Of a DNA stretch of 64,000 nucleotides, positions 17,842 to 26,732 are shown piece by piece. The notes under the pieces are model-generated. The model had not been told where the DNA came from, made no database searches, and worked only from the letters and a program-made list of their open reading frames with translations. Numbering within the stretch: the stretch's first letter is position 1; every line of letters begins with the position of its first letter. The DNA is taken from the NCBI RefSeq assembly GCF_013778455.1, contig NZ_JACEHE010000002.1, positions 496,001 through 560,000 of the forward strand, in the 5' to 3' direction. The position numbers were made by a program, and so were the translations under genes. This DNA comes from Streptomyces himalayensis subsp. himalayensis. Its GTDB lineage: Bacteria; Actinomycetota; Actinomycetes; Streptomycetales; Streptomycetaceae.

Positions 17842-19230
17842 ATGACACCACTCCATGGAGAACTTCTGCCGGCCACGCGTCGCGCGCTGCTGCACCGTAT
17901 CGCCACGGCTCAGGCGGAGGGGAGGACGCCCTCGCTGGTGGCAGCGGTCGTCCGCGGCGACGAGCTGGTGTGGAGCGGAGCCCGCTCCTGCGTGGACGGG
18001 CACGCCCCGGACGACAACGTCCAGTACCGCATCGGTTCGATCACCAAGACGTTCACCGCTGTGCTGGTCATGCGGTTGCGTGACGAGGGCGTGCTCGATC
18101 TCGGAGACCCGCTGGAGAAACATCTGCCGGGCACGGGCGCAGGGGAGGTCACGATCCGCGAACTGCTCGCGCACACGGGCGGGTTGGCGGCCGAGACCCC
18201 CGGGCCCTGGTGGGAGCGTACGCCCGGCTCCCTGCGGCCGGAGCTCGCCGATGTACTCGGCGATCAGCCCTTCAGACACCCGTCCGGACGTCGGCACCAC
18301 TACTCCAACCCCGGGTATACGCTGCTCGGTTCGCTGGTCGAGGAGGTCCGCGGAGCGCCGTGGGAGGAGGTGCTGCGCCGGGAGGTCCTCCAGCCGCTCG
18401 GTCTGCACCGCACGAGCGGTCAGCCGGCGGCTCCCCACGCGGGTGGCTGGGCGGTGCACCCGTGGGCCGATGTGATGATGCCCGAGCCTGCGGAGGATCT
18501 GGGGCGCATGGCACCGGCCGGGCAACTCTGGTCGACAACCGGGGATCTGGCGCGTTTCGCTGTCTTTCTGGCCAAGGGCGATGAGCGGGTACTGAGCGCG
18601 GACTCCGTGCTGGAGATGCGTACGCCCGCGGCTCCGCCCGATACTGCCGAGGTTGCGGAGGGCCGTGCCTATGGCCTCGGTATGCAGATTCAGTACAGGG
18701 ATGGACGGACGCTGGTGGGGCACTCCGGCTCCCTGCCCGGCTTTCTTGCGGGCCTCACCATCAGTGTGGACGACGACCTGGCGGCGATCGTGCTCGCCAA
18801 CGCCACATCGGGGCCGCTCGTGACGATGGTCGCCGGCGATCTCGTACGGATAGTCGCCGAGGCTGAGCCGCGCATTCCCGAGCCCTGGCGGCCACTGGCC
18901 GAAGTTGACACCGCCCTCCTGGAGTTGGCGGGTCCCTGGTACTGGGGCACGCAGTCCGGGGTGCTGCGGCTGGCATCCGGCGGGGACCTTGAGCTCGGGC
19001 CCTTGTCTGGGCCGGGCCGACGCTCGCGGTTCCGGGCAAACGATGATGGGACCTGGACGGGGCTGGACGGCTATTACGCGGGAGAGGTCCTGCGGGCCGT
19101 GCGGCGGCCGGACGGCTCGGTGAGCCACTTGGACCTGGGGTCGTTCGTCTTTACGCGCGAGCCGTACGAGGAGGGCGCTTCAGTGCCGGGCGGAGTGGAC
19201 CCGGAGGGTTGGCGCGCGTTGCCCCAGTAA
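17842..19230 (+). CDS. Class C beta-lactamase-fold serine hydrolase
   Basis: 462 residues. Active-site motifs are intact: SITKTFTA (Ser-x-x-Lys), YSNPGY (Tyr-x-Asn) and GHSGSLPGF (His-x-Gly, the KTG equivalent). A ~110-residue C-terminal beta-rich domain follows the hydrolase fold. No signal peptide or lipobox is visible from ATG 17842, so it is probably cytosolic; esterase, D-aminopeptidase or beta-lactamase-like activity cannot be separated by sequence. It follows the disturbed segment and ends 43 bp before the palindrome carrying parS. Confidence 0.85.
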   Translation: MTPLHGELLPATRRALLHRIATAQAEGRTPSLVAAVVRGDELVWSGARSCVDGHAPDDNVQYRIGSITKTFTAVLVMRLRDEGVLDLGDPLEKHLPGTGAGEVTIRELLAHTGGLAAETPGPWWERTPGSLRPELADVLGDQPFRHPSGRRHHYSNPGYTLLGSLVEEVRGAPWEEVLRREVLQPLGLHRTSGQPAAPHAGGWAVHPWADVMMPEPAEDLGRMAPAGQLWSTTGDLARFAVFLAKGDERVLSADSVLEMRTPAAPPDTAEVAEGRAYGLGMQIQYRDGRTLVGHSGSLPGFLAGLTISVDDDLAAIVLANATSGPLVTMVAGDLVRIVAEAEPRIPEPWRPLAEVDTALLELAGPWYWGTQSGVLRLASGGDLELGPLSGPGRRSRFRANDDGTWTGLDGYYAGEVLRAVRRPDGSVSHLDLGSFVFTREPYEEGASVPGGVDPEGWRALPQ

Positions 19231-19273
19231 CCGACTCGCGACGAGAAGGAAGCCCGAAAGTCGAGAAGAGAGA

Positions 19274-19307
19274 AGAGCTGCCTGTTTCACGTGAAACAGG
19301 CAGCTCT
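19274..19307. terminator. 34-bp perfect palindrome with parS at its centre
   Basis: Arms of 17 nt (AGAGCTGCCTGTTTCAC and its exact complement) lie between the convergent serine hydrolase and GNAT genes, the position of a bidirectional terminator. The central 14 bp (19284-19297) are a perfect parS. Confidence 0.75.
19284..19297. other. parS: parS site, perfect
   Basis: GTTTCACGTGAAAC, embedded in a longer perfect palindrome. Confidence 0.92.
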
Positions 19308-19333
19308 CCTGCGTCTGAGCTGCCCGTGTGTGT

Positions 19334-19786
19334 TCAGAGCGGACGCTTGAAGCCCACGTGTGAGGCCGTGAAGCCGAGCCGCTCGTAGAAGCGGTGGGCG
19401 TCCGTGCGGGTTGCATCGGAGGTCAGTTGCACCAACTGGCAGTCTTGCCGCCTGGATTCGTCGACGGCCCACTCGATGAGCCGGCTGCCGAGACCGCTGC
19501 CGCGTTCGTCGGCATGGATTCGTACGCCTTCGATGATCGAGCGGGTGGAGCCCCGCCGGGACAGTCCGGGAATGATCGTGAGCTGCAGCGTGCCTACTAC
19601 CCGGCCATCGCGCACGGCGACGACCAGGTGCTGATGCGGGTCTCCGGCCAGTCGCGCATACGCGGTCGTGTACGGCTGGAGATCGTCCGGCGACTCCCGC
19701 TGGGCGCCCAGGGGGTCGTCGGCCAGCATGCCCACGATGGCCGGGATGTCCTCGGCGGTGGCGGCCCGTATCTCGAGATCTGCCAT
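19334..19786 (-). CDS. GNAT N-acetyltransferase
   Basis: 150 residues, single GNAT domain. The acetyl-CoA binding motif A is VRIHADERGSGLGSRLIEWAV (R/Q-x-x-G-x-G/A), followed by the C-terminal FYERLGFTASHVGF. It opens DLEIRAATAEDIPAIVGML. Substrate unknown. It is 22 bp downstream of the marR stop on the same strand, so the two may be co-transcribed. Confidence 0.9.
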   Translation of the reverse strand: MADLEIRAATAEDIPAIVGMLADDPLGAQRESPDDLQPYTTAYARLAGDPHQHLVVAVRDGRVVGTLQLTIIPGLSRRGSTRSIIEGVRIHADERGSGLGSRLIEWAVDESRRQDCQLVQLTSDATRTDAHRFYERLGFTASHVGFKRPL

Positions 19787-19808
19787 GAATGGCAGCCTAG
19801 ACCTGCAA

Positions 19809-20330
19809 CTAGGCGGGCACGATCACTTGCTCGGCTCCTGCGTCCGACGATTCGTCCGGCCCGTGCGAGGGTTCGCCGGACGTGCCGGCCGACTCCACGG
19901 CCCTGACCAGCGGGGCCAGTTCCGGGTTCTTTGCCGCTTCGTCGAGGGCTTCACGGAGCGCGGTGTCGTTGGTGGGACGGGCCTCGGCGAGGAGCCGGGC
20001 TCCGGCTTCGCTGACGTCTGTGTAGATGCCGCGTCGATCCGTGGGGCACAGGTAGCGCTTGAGCAGACCGCGGTCCTCGAGCCGGGTGACCAGGCGGGTG
20101 GTCGCGCTCTGGCTGAGCACAACGGCATCGGCGACCTGCTTCATCTGCAGATGGCCGCCCTCACCGTCGTGCTGACGGCTGAGGGTGTTGAGCAGTGAGT
20201 ACTCCCTGACGCTGAGGCCGTGCTTGGTCTGAAGGGCGCGCTCGATATGCGCCTCGATCCTTCCGTGGAGCAGCGAGAGCGCACACCAGCCCTGTGCGAG
20301 GGCGGTGAGTGCGGGGTCGGTAGCGGTCAT
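19809..20330 (-). CDS. MarR-family transcriptional regulator
   Basis: 173 residues from ATG 20330. The winged helix reads HLQMKQVADAVVLSQSATTR and LVTRLEDRGLL, then the wing CPTDRRGIYTDVSEAG; flanking helices form the dimer. The C-terminal ~40 residues are acidic and unstructured in appearance. It is divergent from an MFS exporter with an inverted-repeat operator between them, the standard arrangement in which MarR represses the exporter and itself and is released by the exported compound. Confidence 0.92.
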   Translation of the reverse strand: MTATDPALTALAQGWCALSLLHGRIEAHIERALQTKHGLSVREYSLLNTLSRQHDGEGGHLQMKQVADAVVLSQSATTRLVTRLEDRGLLKRYLCPTDRRGIYTDVSEAGARLLAEARPTNDTALREALDEAAKNPELAPLVRAVESAGTSGEPSHGPDESSDAGAEQVIVPA

Positions 20331-20382
20331 GGCTCTTGGTCCTTCGTCCCGGAGCGGCTGCACCCAGGATAAGGCAGCCACG

Positions 20383-20424
20383 CAATAGTCCGCGTTTGCA
20401 GATATAGTGCGTCTGCAACTATTG
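20383..20424. promoter_or_regulatory. MarR operator between marR and the MFS gene
   Basis: TTGCAGA (20396-20402) and TCTGCAA (20412-20418) form one dyad, wrapped by CAATAGT (20383-20389) and ACTATTG (20418-20424). It is AT-rich compared with its surroundings and lies 46 bp before the MFS start and 53 bp before the marR start, covering both promoters. Confidence 0.7.
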
Positions 20425-20470
20425 TGGGCGCACGTTAAGTGCACCTGCAATCATCTGGAAGGTACATCCC

Positions 20471-21679
20471 ATGCCTCTCGCGCTTCTGGCCCTCGCCATC
20501 GGGGCCTTCGGCATCGGAACCACGGAATTCGTGATCATGGGATTGCTCCCTGAGGTTGCGGGCGATTTCGGCGCCTCCATCCCCACGGCCGGTCTTCTTG
20601 TGACCGGCTATGCGCTCGGCGTCGTGATCGGGGCCCCGCTCATGACTGTGCTGGGCACCAAGATCACCCGTAAGCGCATGTTGATGCTGCTCATGGGGCT
20701 GTTCATCGCCGGGAACCTGCTGTCCGCCCTGGCTCCCGCCTTCGGTGTGATGCTCGCCGGACGCATCGTCGCTTCCCTGGCCCACGGCGCCTTCTTCGGC
20801 ATCGGCTCCGTGGTGGCCGCGGACCTTGTAGCACCGGAGAAAAAGGCCGGAGCCATCGCCATGATGTTCACCGGACTGACCGTCGCCAATGTCGTCGGTG
20901 TCCCGCTCGGCACCCTCATAGGCCAGAACCTCGGCTGGCGGATCACCTTCGTCCTCGTCGCCGCCCTCGGCGTCATCGGTCTGACCGGCATCGCCAGGCT
21001 CGTCCCGGACATGCCGAAGCCGGAAGGGGTCCACCTGCGCCACGAACTGGCTGCCTTCCGCAACGTCCAGGTGCTCCTCGCCATGGCGATGACCGTTCTC
21101 GGCTTCGGTGGTGTCTTCGCCGCGATCACGTACATCGCGCCGATGATGACCCATGTCGCCGGTTTCGCCGACGGCTCCGTCACCTGGCTGCTGGTCCTGT
21201 TCGGCATCGGGATGGTCGTGGGCAACCTCGTCGGCGGCAAGTATGCCGACCGTGCCCTGATGCCGATGCTGTACGCGGCCCTGGGAGCGCTTGCGATCGT
21301 CCTCGTCCTCTTCACCGTCACGGCCCACGCCAAGGTACTTGCGGCCGTCACCATCGCACTTGTCGGTGCCCTGGGCTTCGCCACCGTGCCGCCGCTGCAG
21401 AAGCGCGTCCTGGACCAGGCGCATGGGGCGCCCACGCTGGCCTCGGCAGTGAACATCGGCGCCTTCAACCTGGGCAATGCGCTGGCTGCCTGGCTCGGCG
21501 GTCTCGTCATCGACGCCGGCCTTGGCTACACCGCACCGAACTGGGTTGGCGCCTTCCTGGCGACCGCAGCGCTCGTCCTAGCATTCCTGTCCGCTGCGCT
21601 GGAACGCCGGACGGACCAGCCCAGCCGTGTTGTCGCGGGTGCGACGCCCGCCGAACAGGCCAGTCCCGTCCACCACTGA
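20471..21679 (+). CDS. MFS drug-efflux transporter (DHA/AraJ-CmlR type)
   Basis: 402 residues with twelve predicted helices, starting MPLALLALAIGAFGIGTTEF. The motif GTTEFVIMGLLPEVAGD in helix 1 and GAPLMTVLGTKITRKRMLML in the helix 2-3 loop are typical of the DHA1 AraJ/Cml exporters, which include chloramphenicol efflux proteins. Acts in the cytoplasmic membrane by proton antiport. Expression is probably controlled by the divergent MarR protein. The hairpin at 21709-21742 ends it. Confidence 0.92.
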   Translation: MPLALLALAIGAFGIGTTEFVIMGLLPEVAGDFGASIPTAGLLVTGYALGVVIGAPLMTVLGTKITRKRMLMLLMGLFIAGNLLSALAPAFGVMLAGRIVASLAHGAFFGIGSVVAADLVAPEKKAGAIAMMFTGLTVANVVGVPLGTLIGQNLGWRITFVLVAALGVIGLTGIARLVPDMPKPEGVHLRHELAAFRNVQVLLAMAMTVLGFGGVFAAITYIAPMMTHVAGFADGSVTWLLVLFGIGMVVGNLVGGKYADRALMPMLYAALGALAIVLVLFTVTAHAKVLAAVTIALVGALGFATVPPLQKRVLDQAHGAPTLASAVNIGAFNLGNALAAWLGGLVIDAGLGYTAPNWVGAFLATAALVLAFLSAALERRTDQPSRVVAGATPAEQASPVHH

Positions 21680-21708
21680 CCAACGGCTCTGCTCCGGCCA
21701 GACGCACA

Positions 21709-21742
21709 GTGAGGCCCGCGCCCCAAGGGGAGCGGGCCTCAC
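21709..21742. terminator. Bidirectional terminator
   Basis: GTGAGGCCCGC (21709-21719) pairs perfectly with GCGGGCCTCAC (21732-21742), between the convergent MFS and GNAT genes. Confidence 0.8.
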
Positions 21743-21777
21743 GGCCTCTCCAAGGGGACCGCGCCTCAAGGCCTCTG

Positions 21778-22644
21778 TCAGCCTGCGGCGACCGTCAGGG
21801 GTGCAAAGCGCCGCGTCCAGTCGCCCGGCAGATCCGGGATGCCGTACGTCATCACGGAGTTGAGCCCCTGCTGCTCCACCCCTCGCTCCTTGATCCAGGC
21901 GAGCAGCTCTTCGTGGCGTACGTCGATGTCTGTGCGCAGGGGGCGGTCCGTGCTGGCGGCGAGTGAGGTGACGAGTGCCTTGGCCGTCTCCGTGTCGCGG
22001 GCGATCAGCGGGCCGACGACATGGGTGGCCATGTTGGGCCAGGCGGCCGCGTAGCCGACGATCTCGCCCCCCTCCTCCGCAACCCTCAACTGGTCGGCGA
22101 ACGCGGGCAGTCGCGTGATCATGTGGGTGCGGTCCGGGCCGAACACCTCGCCGTCCAGCCGGAGTATGGCGGGCAGATCCTCGGCGGTGGCGCGGCGGGT
22201 GCGAACAGCGGGCGGGGAACCGCCGGGACGGAAGTGACCCCGAACCATCTCCGCCTGTCCCACGGCCTTGAATCCCAGCTCCTCGTAGAGAGGCCGACCG
22301 GCAGACGTTGCGTGCAGCGTGAGCGGGGTCGCACCGACTTCGGCGATGACGTGCCGCATCAGTCGGCGGCCGACCCCCTTGCGGGCGTGCCGCTCGGCGA
22401 CCAGAACCATGCCGACCGCCGCCAGATCAGGGCAGTCCCGTGGCCCGTACTCGGTCACGACACAGGCGCTGACGAGGCCCCCGTCGGGGTCATCGATGCC
22501 ATAGCCGGTACCGGCGGTCAGGAGAAGACTCCACTTGTGTTCTTCGCGTGGCCAGCCGCGGTCCTCGGACAGACCGGCGCAGGACTCGAGATCTCGCGGG
22601 GTGAGCCGACGGATCGGCAGGGCGGTGAGGGAAGGTGTCGACAC
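21778..22644 (-). CDS. Two-domain GNAT acetyltransferase
   Basis: About 288 residues. The first domain holds a clear motif A (VLVAERHARKGVGRRLMRHV) and GRPLYEELGFKAVGQ; the second begins VRTRRATAEDLPAILRLDGEVFG and matches the C-terminal GNAT-like domain found in two-domain acetyltransferases, without an obvious CoA loop. Start: GTG 22644 places the protein about 8 residues before the domain; another in-frame start at 22704 has a closer AAAGG and cannot be excluded. Substrate unknown. Confidence 0.8.
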   Translation of the reverse strand: MSTPSLTALPIRRLTPRDLESCAGLSEDRGWPREEHKWSLLLTAGTGYGIDDPDGGLVSACVVTEYGPRDCPDLAAVGMVLVAERHARKGVGRRLMRHVIAEVGATPLTLHATSAGRPLYEELGFKAVGQAEMVRGHFRPGGSPPAVRTRRATAEDLPAILRLDGEVFGPDRTHMITRLPAFADQLRVAEEGGEIVGYAAAWPNMATHVVGPLIARDTETAKALVTSLAASTDRPLRTDIDVRHEELLAWIKERGVEQQGLNSVMTYGIPDLPGDWTRRFAPLTVAAG

Positions 22645-22813
22645 GCAGGTCAGGCTGTCTGACGCAGAGCCATGGCGTCCACCGGTTTGTGAGCCGCTGC
22701 ACACACCTTTCGGTCATATCGTGTGGCCCCCGCTGTGCCACGTTGAGTGCTCCCGCCTTGCCGCGTCGCATGGCACGGCCGCGTCGCATGGTCCAGCCCT
22801 GCGGGTGTTCACA

Positions 22814-22827
22814 GTTTCACGTGAAAC
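22814..22827. other. parS: parS site, perfect
   Basis: GTTTCACGTGAAAC in the divergent gap between the two-domain GNAT and the globin-reductase gene. Confidence 0.92.
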
Positions 22828-23348
22828 ACGAGGCCGGGCCAGGGGCGGTGACGCCGTCCGACTAGGGCGGGCAGTCGCGCGTACCGGCCTCAAGTACTCG
22901 GCATGACCGAGGAATTGGCGTGGGCGCCCGGCGAATTGGTGCCATTTCCCGGTGTAGTCCGCTGAATTCCTGGTGAAGGAAGGTGGGACTTGTGTGTGGG
23001 GGATCTGCCGGTATGGTCGACTCCGGTTCGGGCCCCGGTGCTCCTCAGGTATCCCGCGGGGCCGAGCGCAGTTCTTCGCAGCCTAATGGGACGGAGAGAT
23101 CGAAGACCCGCACTTTCCGCTACACGGCCGGCGTCATGGCGCAGGGTGGGATGCTGCCGTCAGAAGGCTGCGGCCATTGTCACAATCCCGCCCTACTTGT
23201 CCCTGGGAGGCGGGAGTCCAAGGTTCAATGTGGATCGCATTGCATCCGGGCAGTGCAACAAAACGATCAAGCGGCAGCGGGAGAATCAAGCACCTTCCGA
23301 CAGGGGAAGTGCGCAGACGACCGAAAGATGTTCGAGGCGAGGCACAGC
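22828..23348. other. Upstream region of the globin-reductase gene
   Basis: 521 bp with no convincing gene of its own. It must hold the promoter of the downstream gene. The coding frame of that gene is open from 22983, but the residues it would add show no domain and have poor codon bias. Confidence 0.4.
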
Positions 23349-25049
23349 ATGGACGCTCCGACCACCAAGTCGGCCGACGACGGCACTTCCGGCGACAACA
23401 GCGGCGGCGGGGGCGGCTGGTTCACGCCGCGCAACCAGCCCGCGCGGCCCGCCGGCGAGGAGCCGGAGGCGGCTGAGGGCCGTCGCATATCGGCCATACG
23501 CCCCGTCGGCAGGCCCGGATCAGGCCCCGTGCCCACATCGGAACCATCCCCCGCGCCGACACCATCACATCGACCGACGCCTACCCCGGAAACCGCGACG
23601 CCGGCATCGGCCACCCCGACGCCGACATCGGCTGCGGCCGCGACATCGGCTCCGACGCCATCGTTCGGGCGCGGGGCCGAAACGGCAACCACCGAGACGG
23701 CCGTCACGTCGAAGCCGAGCCCAGGAACGGACGCGCGGACGGCCGCCGCACGCGCCGGAACGCTTCTCACCCGACCTGAGGCGGCAGCTGATCCAGCGGC
23801 CCCTGCCCCTCTCACGAGGCACCCCGAGCCGCCTGCTCCTGAAGCGACTGCACCAGGCCCCGCCTACGGCCATGAGCCTCTAGAAGCGCCCGCCCCCGAC
23901 CGCGCCCCCGCGAGCCACCCCGCGTCGGACGGAGCATCGCCGGACGCCGTTCTCGTCCGGCGCACCATGGCCGAGGTCGGCCCTGTCGCCGACAAGGTGA
24001 CGTCCTATTTCTATGCGCTGCTCTTCGTCCGCCACCCCGACCTGAGGCCCCTGTTTCCCGCGGCCATGGACACCCAGCGCGACCGTCTCCTCAAGGCGTT
24101 GCTGACCGCCGCGGAGCACATCGACAACACCGACGTCCTCGTCGCCTATCTGCAGAATCTCGGCCGCGGGCACCGTAAGTACGGCACCCGGCCCGAGCAC
24201 TATCCGGCCGTCGGCGAGTGCCTGATCGCGGCGCTGACCAGGTACGCCACGAACACATGGGACGACGAGACCGAGGCTGCCTGGGTCCGTACTTACACGA
24301 CGATCTCCCAGGTCATGATCGATGCCGCGGCGGAGGACGAGCTGCGCGCCCCCGCGTGGTGGTACGCCGAGGTCGTCTCGCACGATCTCAGGACGTCCGA
24401 CATCGCTGTCATCACAGTGCGCCCGGACCAGCCGTATCCGTTTCTGGCCGGTCAGTACGCCAGTCTGGAGACGCCGTGGTGGCCGCGGATATGGCGGCAC
24501 TACTCGTTCGCTTCCGCGCCACGGTCCGACGGGCTGCTGTCCTTTCACGTCAAAGCGGTGCCGGCCGGCTGGGTCTCCAACGCTCTCGTGCACCGCGCGC
24601 GCCCCGGCGATGTGATCCGGCTCGGTCCGCCCGCGGGCTCGATGACCGTCGACCACGGCAGCGACAGCGGTCTGCTCTGCCTCGGCGGGGGCACCGGCAT
24701 CGCGCCCATCAAGGCGCTCATAGAGGATGTCGCCGAGCACGGTGAGCGACGCCCGGTCGAGGTCTTCTACGGCGCGCGTACCGATCACGACCTGTACGAC
24801 ATCGACACGATGCTGCGGCTGCAGCAGTCCCATCCCTGGCTGGAGGTGCGCCCGGTCGTCGATCAGCAGGCCCATCTCCAGTTGCCCGACGCCATACGCG
24901 CCTACGGCCCGTGGAACGAGTACGACGCGTATCTGTCGGGCCCTCCCGGCATGATCCGCCGTGGCGTGGATGCCCTGAGGGATATCGGTATTCCCTGGGA
25001 CCGGATACGCCACGACGCGGTGGAGGAGCTCGTCGCGGTCGGGGACTGA
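23349..25049 (+). CDS. Globin-FAD/NAD reductase fusion (flavohaemoprotein) with long disordered N-terminus
   Basis: 566 residues from ATG 23349 (GAGG 7 nt upstream). Residues 1-200 are Pro/Ala/Thr/Ser-rich and unstructured. A globin domain follows (about 200-335) with SYFYALLF (B10 Tyr region) and the probable proximal His275 in GRGHRKYG. The reductase has the FAD motif RHYS (383-386) and the NAD-binding loop GGGTGIAP (about 446). This is the flavohaemoglobin order; the known reaction of that family is NO dioxygenation to nitrate, with NAD(P)H as donor. Compared with ordinary Hmp (~400 residues) the N-terminal extension is the unusual part. Confidence 0.85.
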   Translation: MDAPTTKSADDGTSGDNSGGGGGWFTPRNQPARPAGEEPEAAEGRRISAIRPVGRPGSGPVPTSEPSPAPTPSHRPTPTPETATPASATPTPTSAAAATSAPTPSFGRGAETATTETAVTSKPSPGTDARTAAARAGTLLTRPEAAADPAAPAPLTRHPEPPAPEATAPGPAYGHEPLEAPAPDRAPASHPASDGASPDAVLVRRTMAEVGPVADKVTSYFYALLFVRHPDLRPLFPAAMDTQRDRLLKALLTAAEHIDNTDVLVAYLQNLGRGHRKYGTRPEHYPAVGECLIAALTRYATNTWDDETEAAWVRTYTTISQVMIDAAAEDELRAPAWWYAEVVSHDLRTSDIAVITVRPDQPYPFLAGQYASLETPWWPRIWRHYSFASAPRSDGLLSFHVKAVPAGWVSNALVHRARPGDVIRLGPPAGSMTVDHGSDSGLLCLGGGTGIAPIKALIEDVAEHGERRPVEVFYGARTDHDLYDIDTMLRLQQSHPWLEVRPVVDQQAHLQLPDAIRAYGPWNEYDAYLSGPPGMIRRGVDALRDIGIPWDRIRHDAVEELVAVGD

Positions 25050-25067
25050 CCAGCTCGGTTCCGGGGA

Positions 25068-25550
25068 TCAGCCCAGGTCAGGGGCATGCATCGCGCGTAC
25101 GCCCTCGATGTTGCCGTCCAGGTAGTGCCGCAGCGACAGCGGGACGAGATGCACGGATGCGATGCCCACACGTGTGAAGGGCACGCGCACGATCTCGTAC
25201 TCGCCGCACGGGTCCTCCACCTCCGGGCCATGCCGATGGGCCTCGTCCATGGATTCCAGTCGGCAGACGAAGAAGTGCTGCACTTTGACGCCCGTCGCGC
25301 CACCGTCCTCGCCGATGTGCTCCACGGTGTCCACAAAGCAGGGCACCACATCGATGATCTTGGCGCCGAGTTCCTCATGTACTTCGCGATGCAGGGCGTC
25401 GACGACGGTCGCGTCCTCGGGCTCGACCCCGCCACCGGGGGTGACCCAGTAGGGGTCGACCCCGGGCTTGGTCCGCTTGATCAGGATCAGGTCATCCCCG
25501 TCCAGAAGGACGGCACGTGCGGTGCGCTTGACCACGGGTCGGACGGTCAT
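25068..25550 (-). CDS. NUDIX hydrolase
   Basis: 160 residues from ATG 25550. The fold is clear: KRTARAVLLDGDDLILIKRT, YWVTPGGGVEPED and the helix ALHREVHEELGAKI. The Nudix box is slightly off standard: nine residues, not seven, separate the acidic residue of VEPED from REVHEEL. It hydrolyses a nucleoside diphosphate linked to another group; substrate unknown. Convergent with the globin-reductase gene, 18 bp apart. Confidence 0.87.
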   Translation of the reverse strand: MTVRPVVKRTARAVLLDGDDLILIKRTKPGVDPYWVTPGGGVEPEDATVVDALHREVHEELGAKIIDVVPCFVDTVEHIGEDGGATGVKVQHFFVCRLESMDEAHRHGPEVEDPCGEYEIVRVPFTRVGIASVHLVPLSLRHYLDGNIEGVRAMHAPDLG

Positions 25551-25571
25551 GGGAGAAATGTGGCCCGGTCT

Positions 25572-25585
25572 GTTCCACGTGAAAC
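25572..25585. other. parS: parS-like site, one mismatch
   Basis: GTTCCACGTGAAAC, one base from the perfect site and identical to the core of the Bacillus parS consensus. It lies 22 bp upstream of the NUDIX start. Confidence 0.75.
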
Positions 25586-25631
25586 CTCGCTCATGCCCCG
25601 GAGCCGCCCGCACGGCTCCTCGAAGACTTCC

Positions 25632-26537
25632 TTAAGCCCAGTCGGCGGCAGCACGCAGCAGCCACTCGTGCGCCCGCGCGATATGGGGCATGGCGAGCGT
25701 GCCGGTGCGCACTGCGAGGAAATACGTACGCAGCGGGGGCACCGGGGGCTCGAGCAGCGCGACGATCTCTCCCCGTTCCAGGGCGGGGGCGCACAGATAG
25801 CGCGGCAGCACGGCCAGCCCCGCGCCCGCGGATGCGCAGGCCAAGACCGCGCGTAGATCGGGAACGATGACAGTGCCGGAGATCGCCGGACGGCAGTCGA
25901 AGACAGCGGCCCAATAGCGGGCCACGAACGGCAGCGACTCATGTACCTCGACGACCGGGAGGTTCTCCAGGGCCGGAGGATCCTTGTGGCGCAGATTGTC
26001 CGTACTGACATGTTCGGCCCAGCGGGGAGACGCCACGAGGACGTGCTCTTCGTCGCAGAGCGGAGTCGCGGTGAGCAGAGCGCCCCGCGGACGGGCCGTC
26101 GTAATGGCCAGATCGTGATGTCCGGCGGCAAGGCCTTCGAGCGTCTCCTCTGCGTTTCCGAACGAGGCACGGAGTGAGAAGGACTGGCCGTCCTGGCGGG
26201 TCAGTGCGGTGAGGGCCGGCAGAGCACGCTCGGCGGTGAACTCAGGCGGACCGGCGAGATGCAGGGTGCGTAAGGAGGAGCCCTCGTCGAGACCGGCCTC
26301 GGTGATCTCCACCAGGGCGTCGAGATGTGGGGCGGCCTTGTGGGCCAGCTCGTCGCCGATCGTGGTGGGAGTCACGCCACGCGCCTGACGCAGAAAGAGC
26401 GGGCGGCCCAGCTGCCGCTCCAGAGTGCGGATCTGAGACGTCACGGCGGGCTGCGAGAGACCGAGCAGTGCGGCGGCCCTCGTGAACGAACCGGCCCGGT
26501 GCACGGTCACAAAAGTGCGCAGCAGGGCCAGATCCAT
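25632..26537 (-). CDS. LysR-family transcriptional regulator
   Basis: 301 residues. HTH at 1-60: LALLRTFVTVHRAGSFTRAA then LGLSQPAVTSQIRTLERQLG and RPLFLRQARG. The effector domain runs from about 90 to 295. I use ATG 26537, the canonical LysR start. The gene upstream on the same strand is the cystathionine lyase-like gene, 195 bp away, so it has its own AT-rich promoter region (about 26570-26640). Ligand and regulon unknown; the sulfur-amino-acid gene next door is a candidate target. Confidence 0.93.
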   Translation of the reverse strand: MDLALLRTFVTVHRAGSFTRAAALLGLSQPAVTSQIRTLERQLGRPLFLRQARGVTPTTIGDELAHKAAPHLDALVEITEAGLDEGSSLRTLHLAGPPEFTAERALPALTALTRQDGQSFSLRASFGNAEETLEGLAAGHHDLAITTARPRGALLTATPLCDEEHVLVASPRWAEHVSTDNLRHKDPPALENLPVVEVHESLPFVARYWAAVFDCRPAISGTVIVPDLRAVLACASAGAGLAVLPRYLCAPALERGEIVALLEPPVPPLRTYFLAVRTGTLAMPHIARAHEWLLRAAADWA

Positions 26538-26732
26538 CGGTGGTTCCTCCCCTCTCAGAGCCCTCAGCCGCGCCCAACTATAAATAAGTCGATAGGTCTC
26601 TGTCGCTACTGTGATTGGACACTGACAGAGAGTCAACTAGCCTTGTTCCTGCGGTTCTTCGCGCGCAGAACCGGGACGGTCCGAGCCGCGAGGGGGGAGG
26701 CTCGGACCGTCCGCTGTACCCGGCGGAAGCCG

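Noticed and set aside
24542..24556. parS-like CTTTCACGTCAAAG in the globin-reductase gene
   Set aside because: Three mismatches, including the central palindrome; coding sequence explains it.
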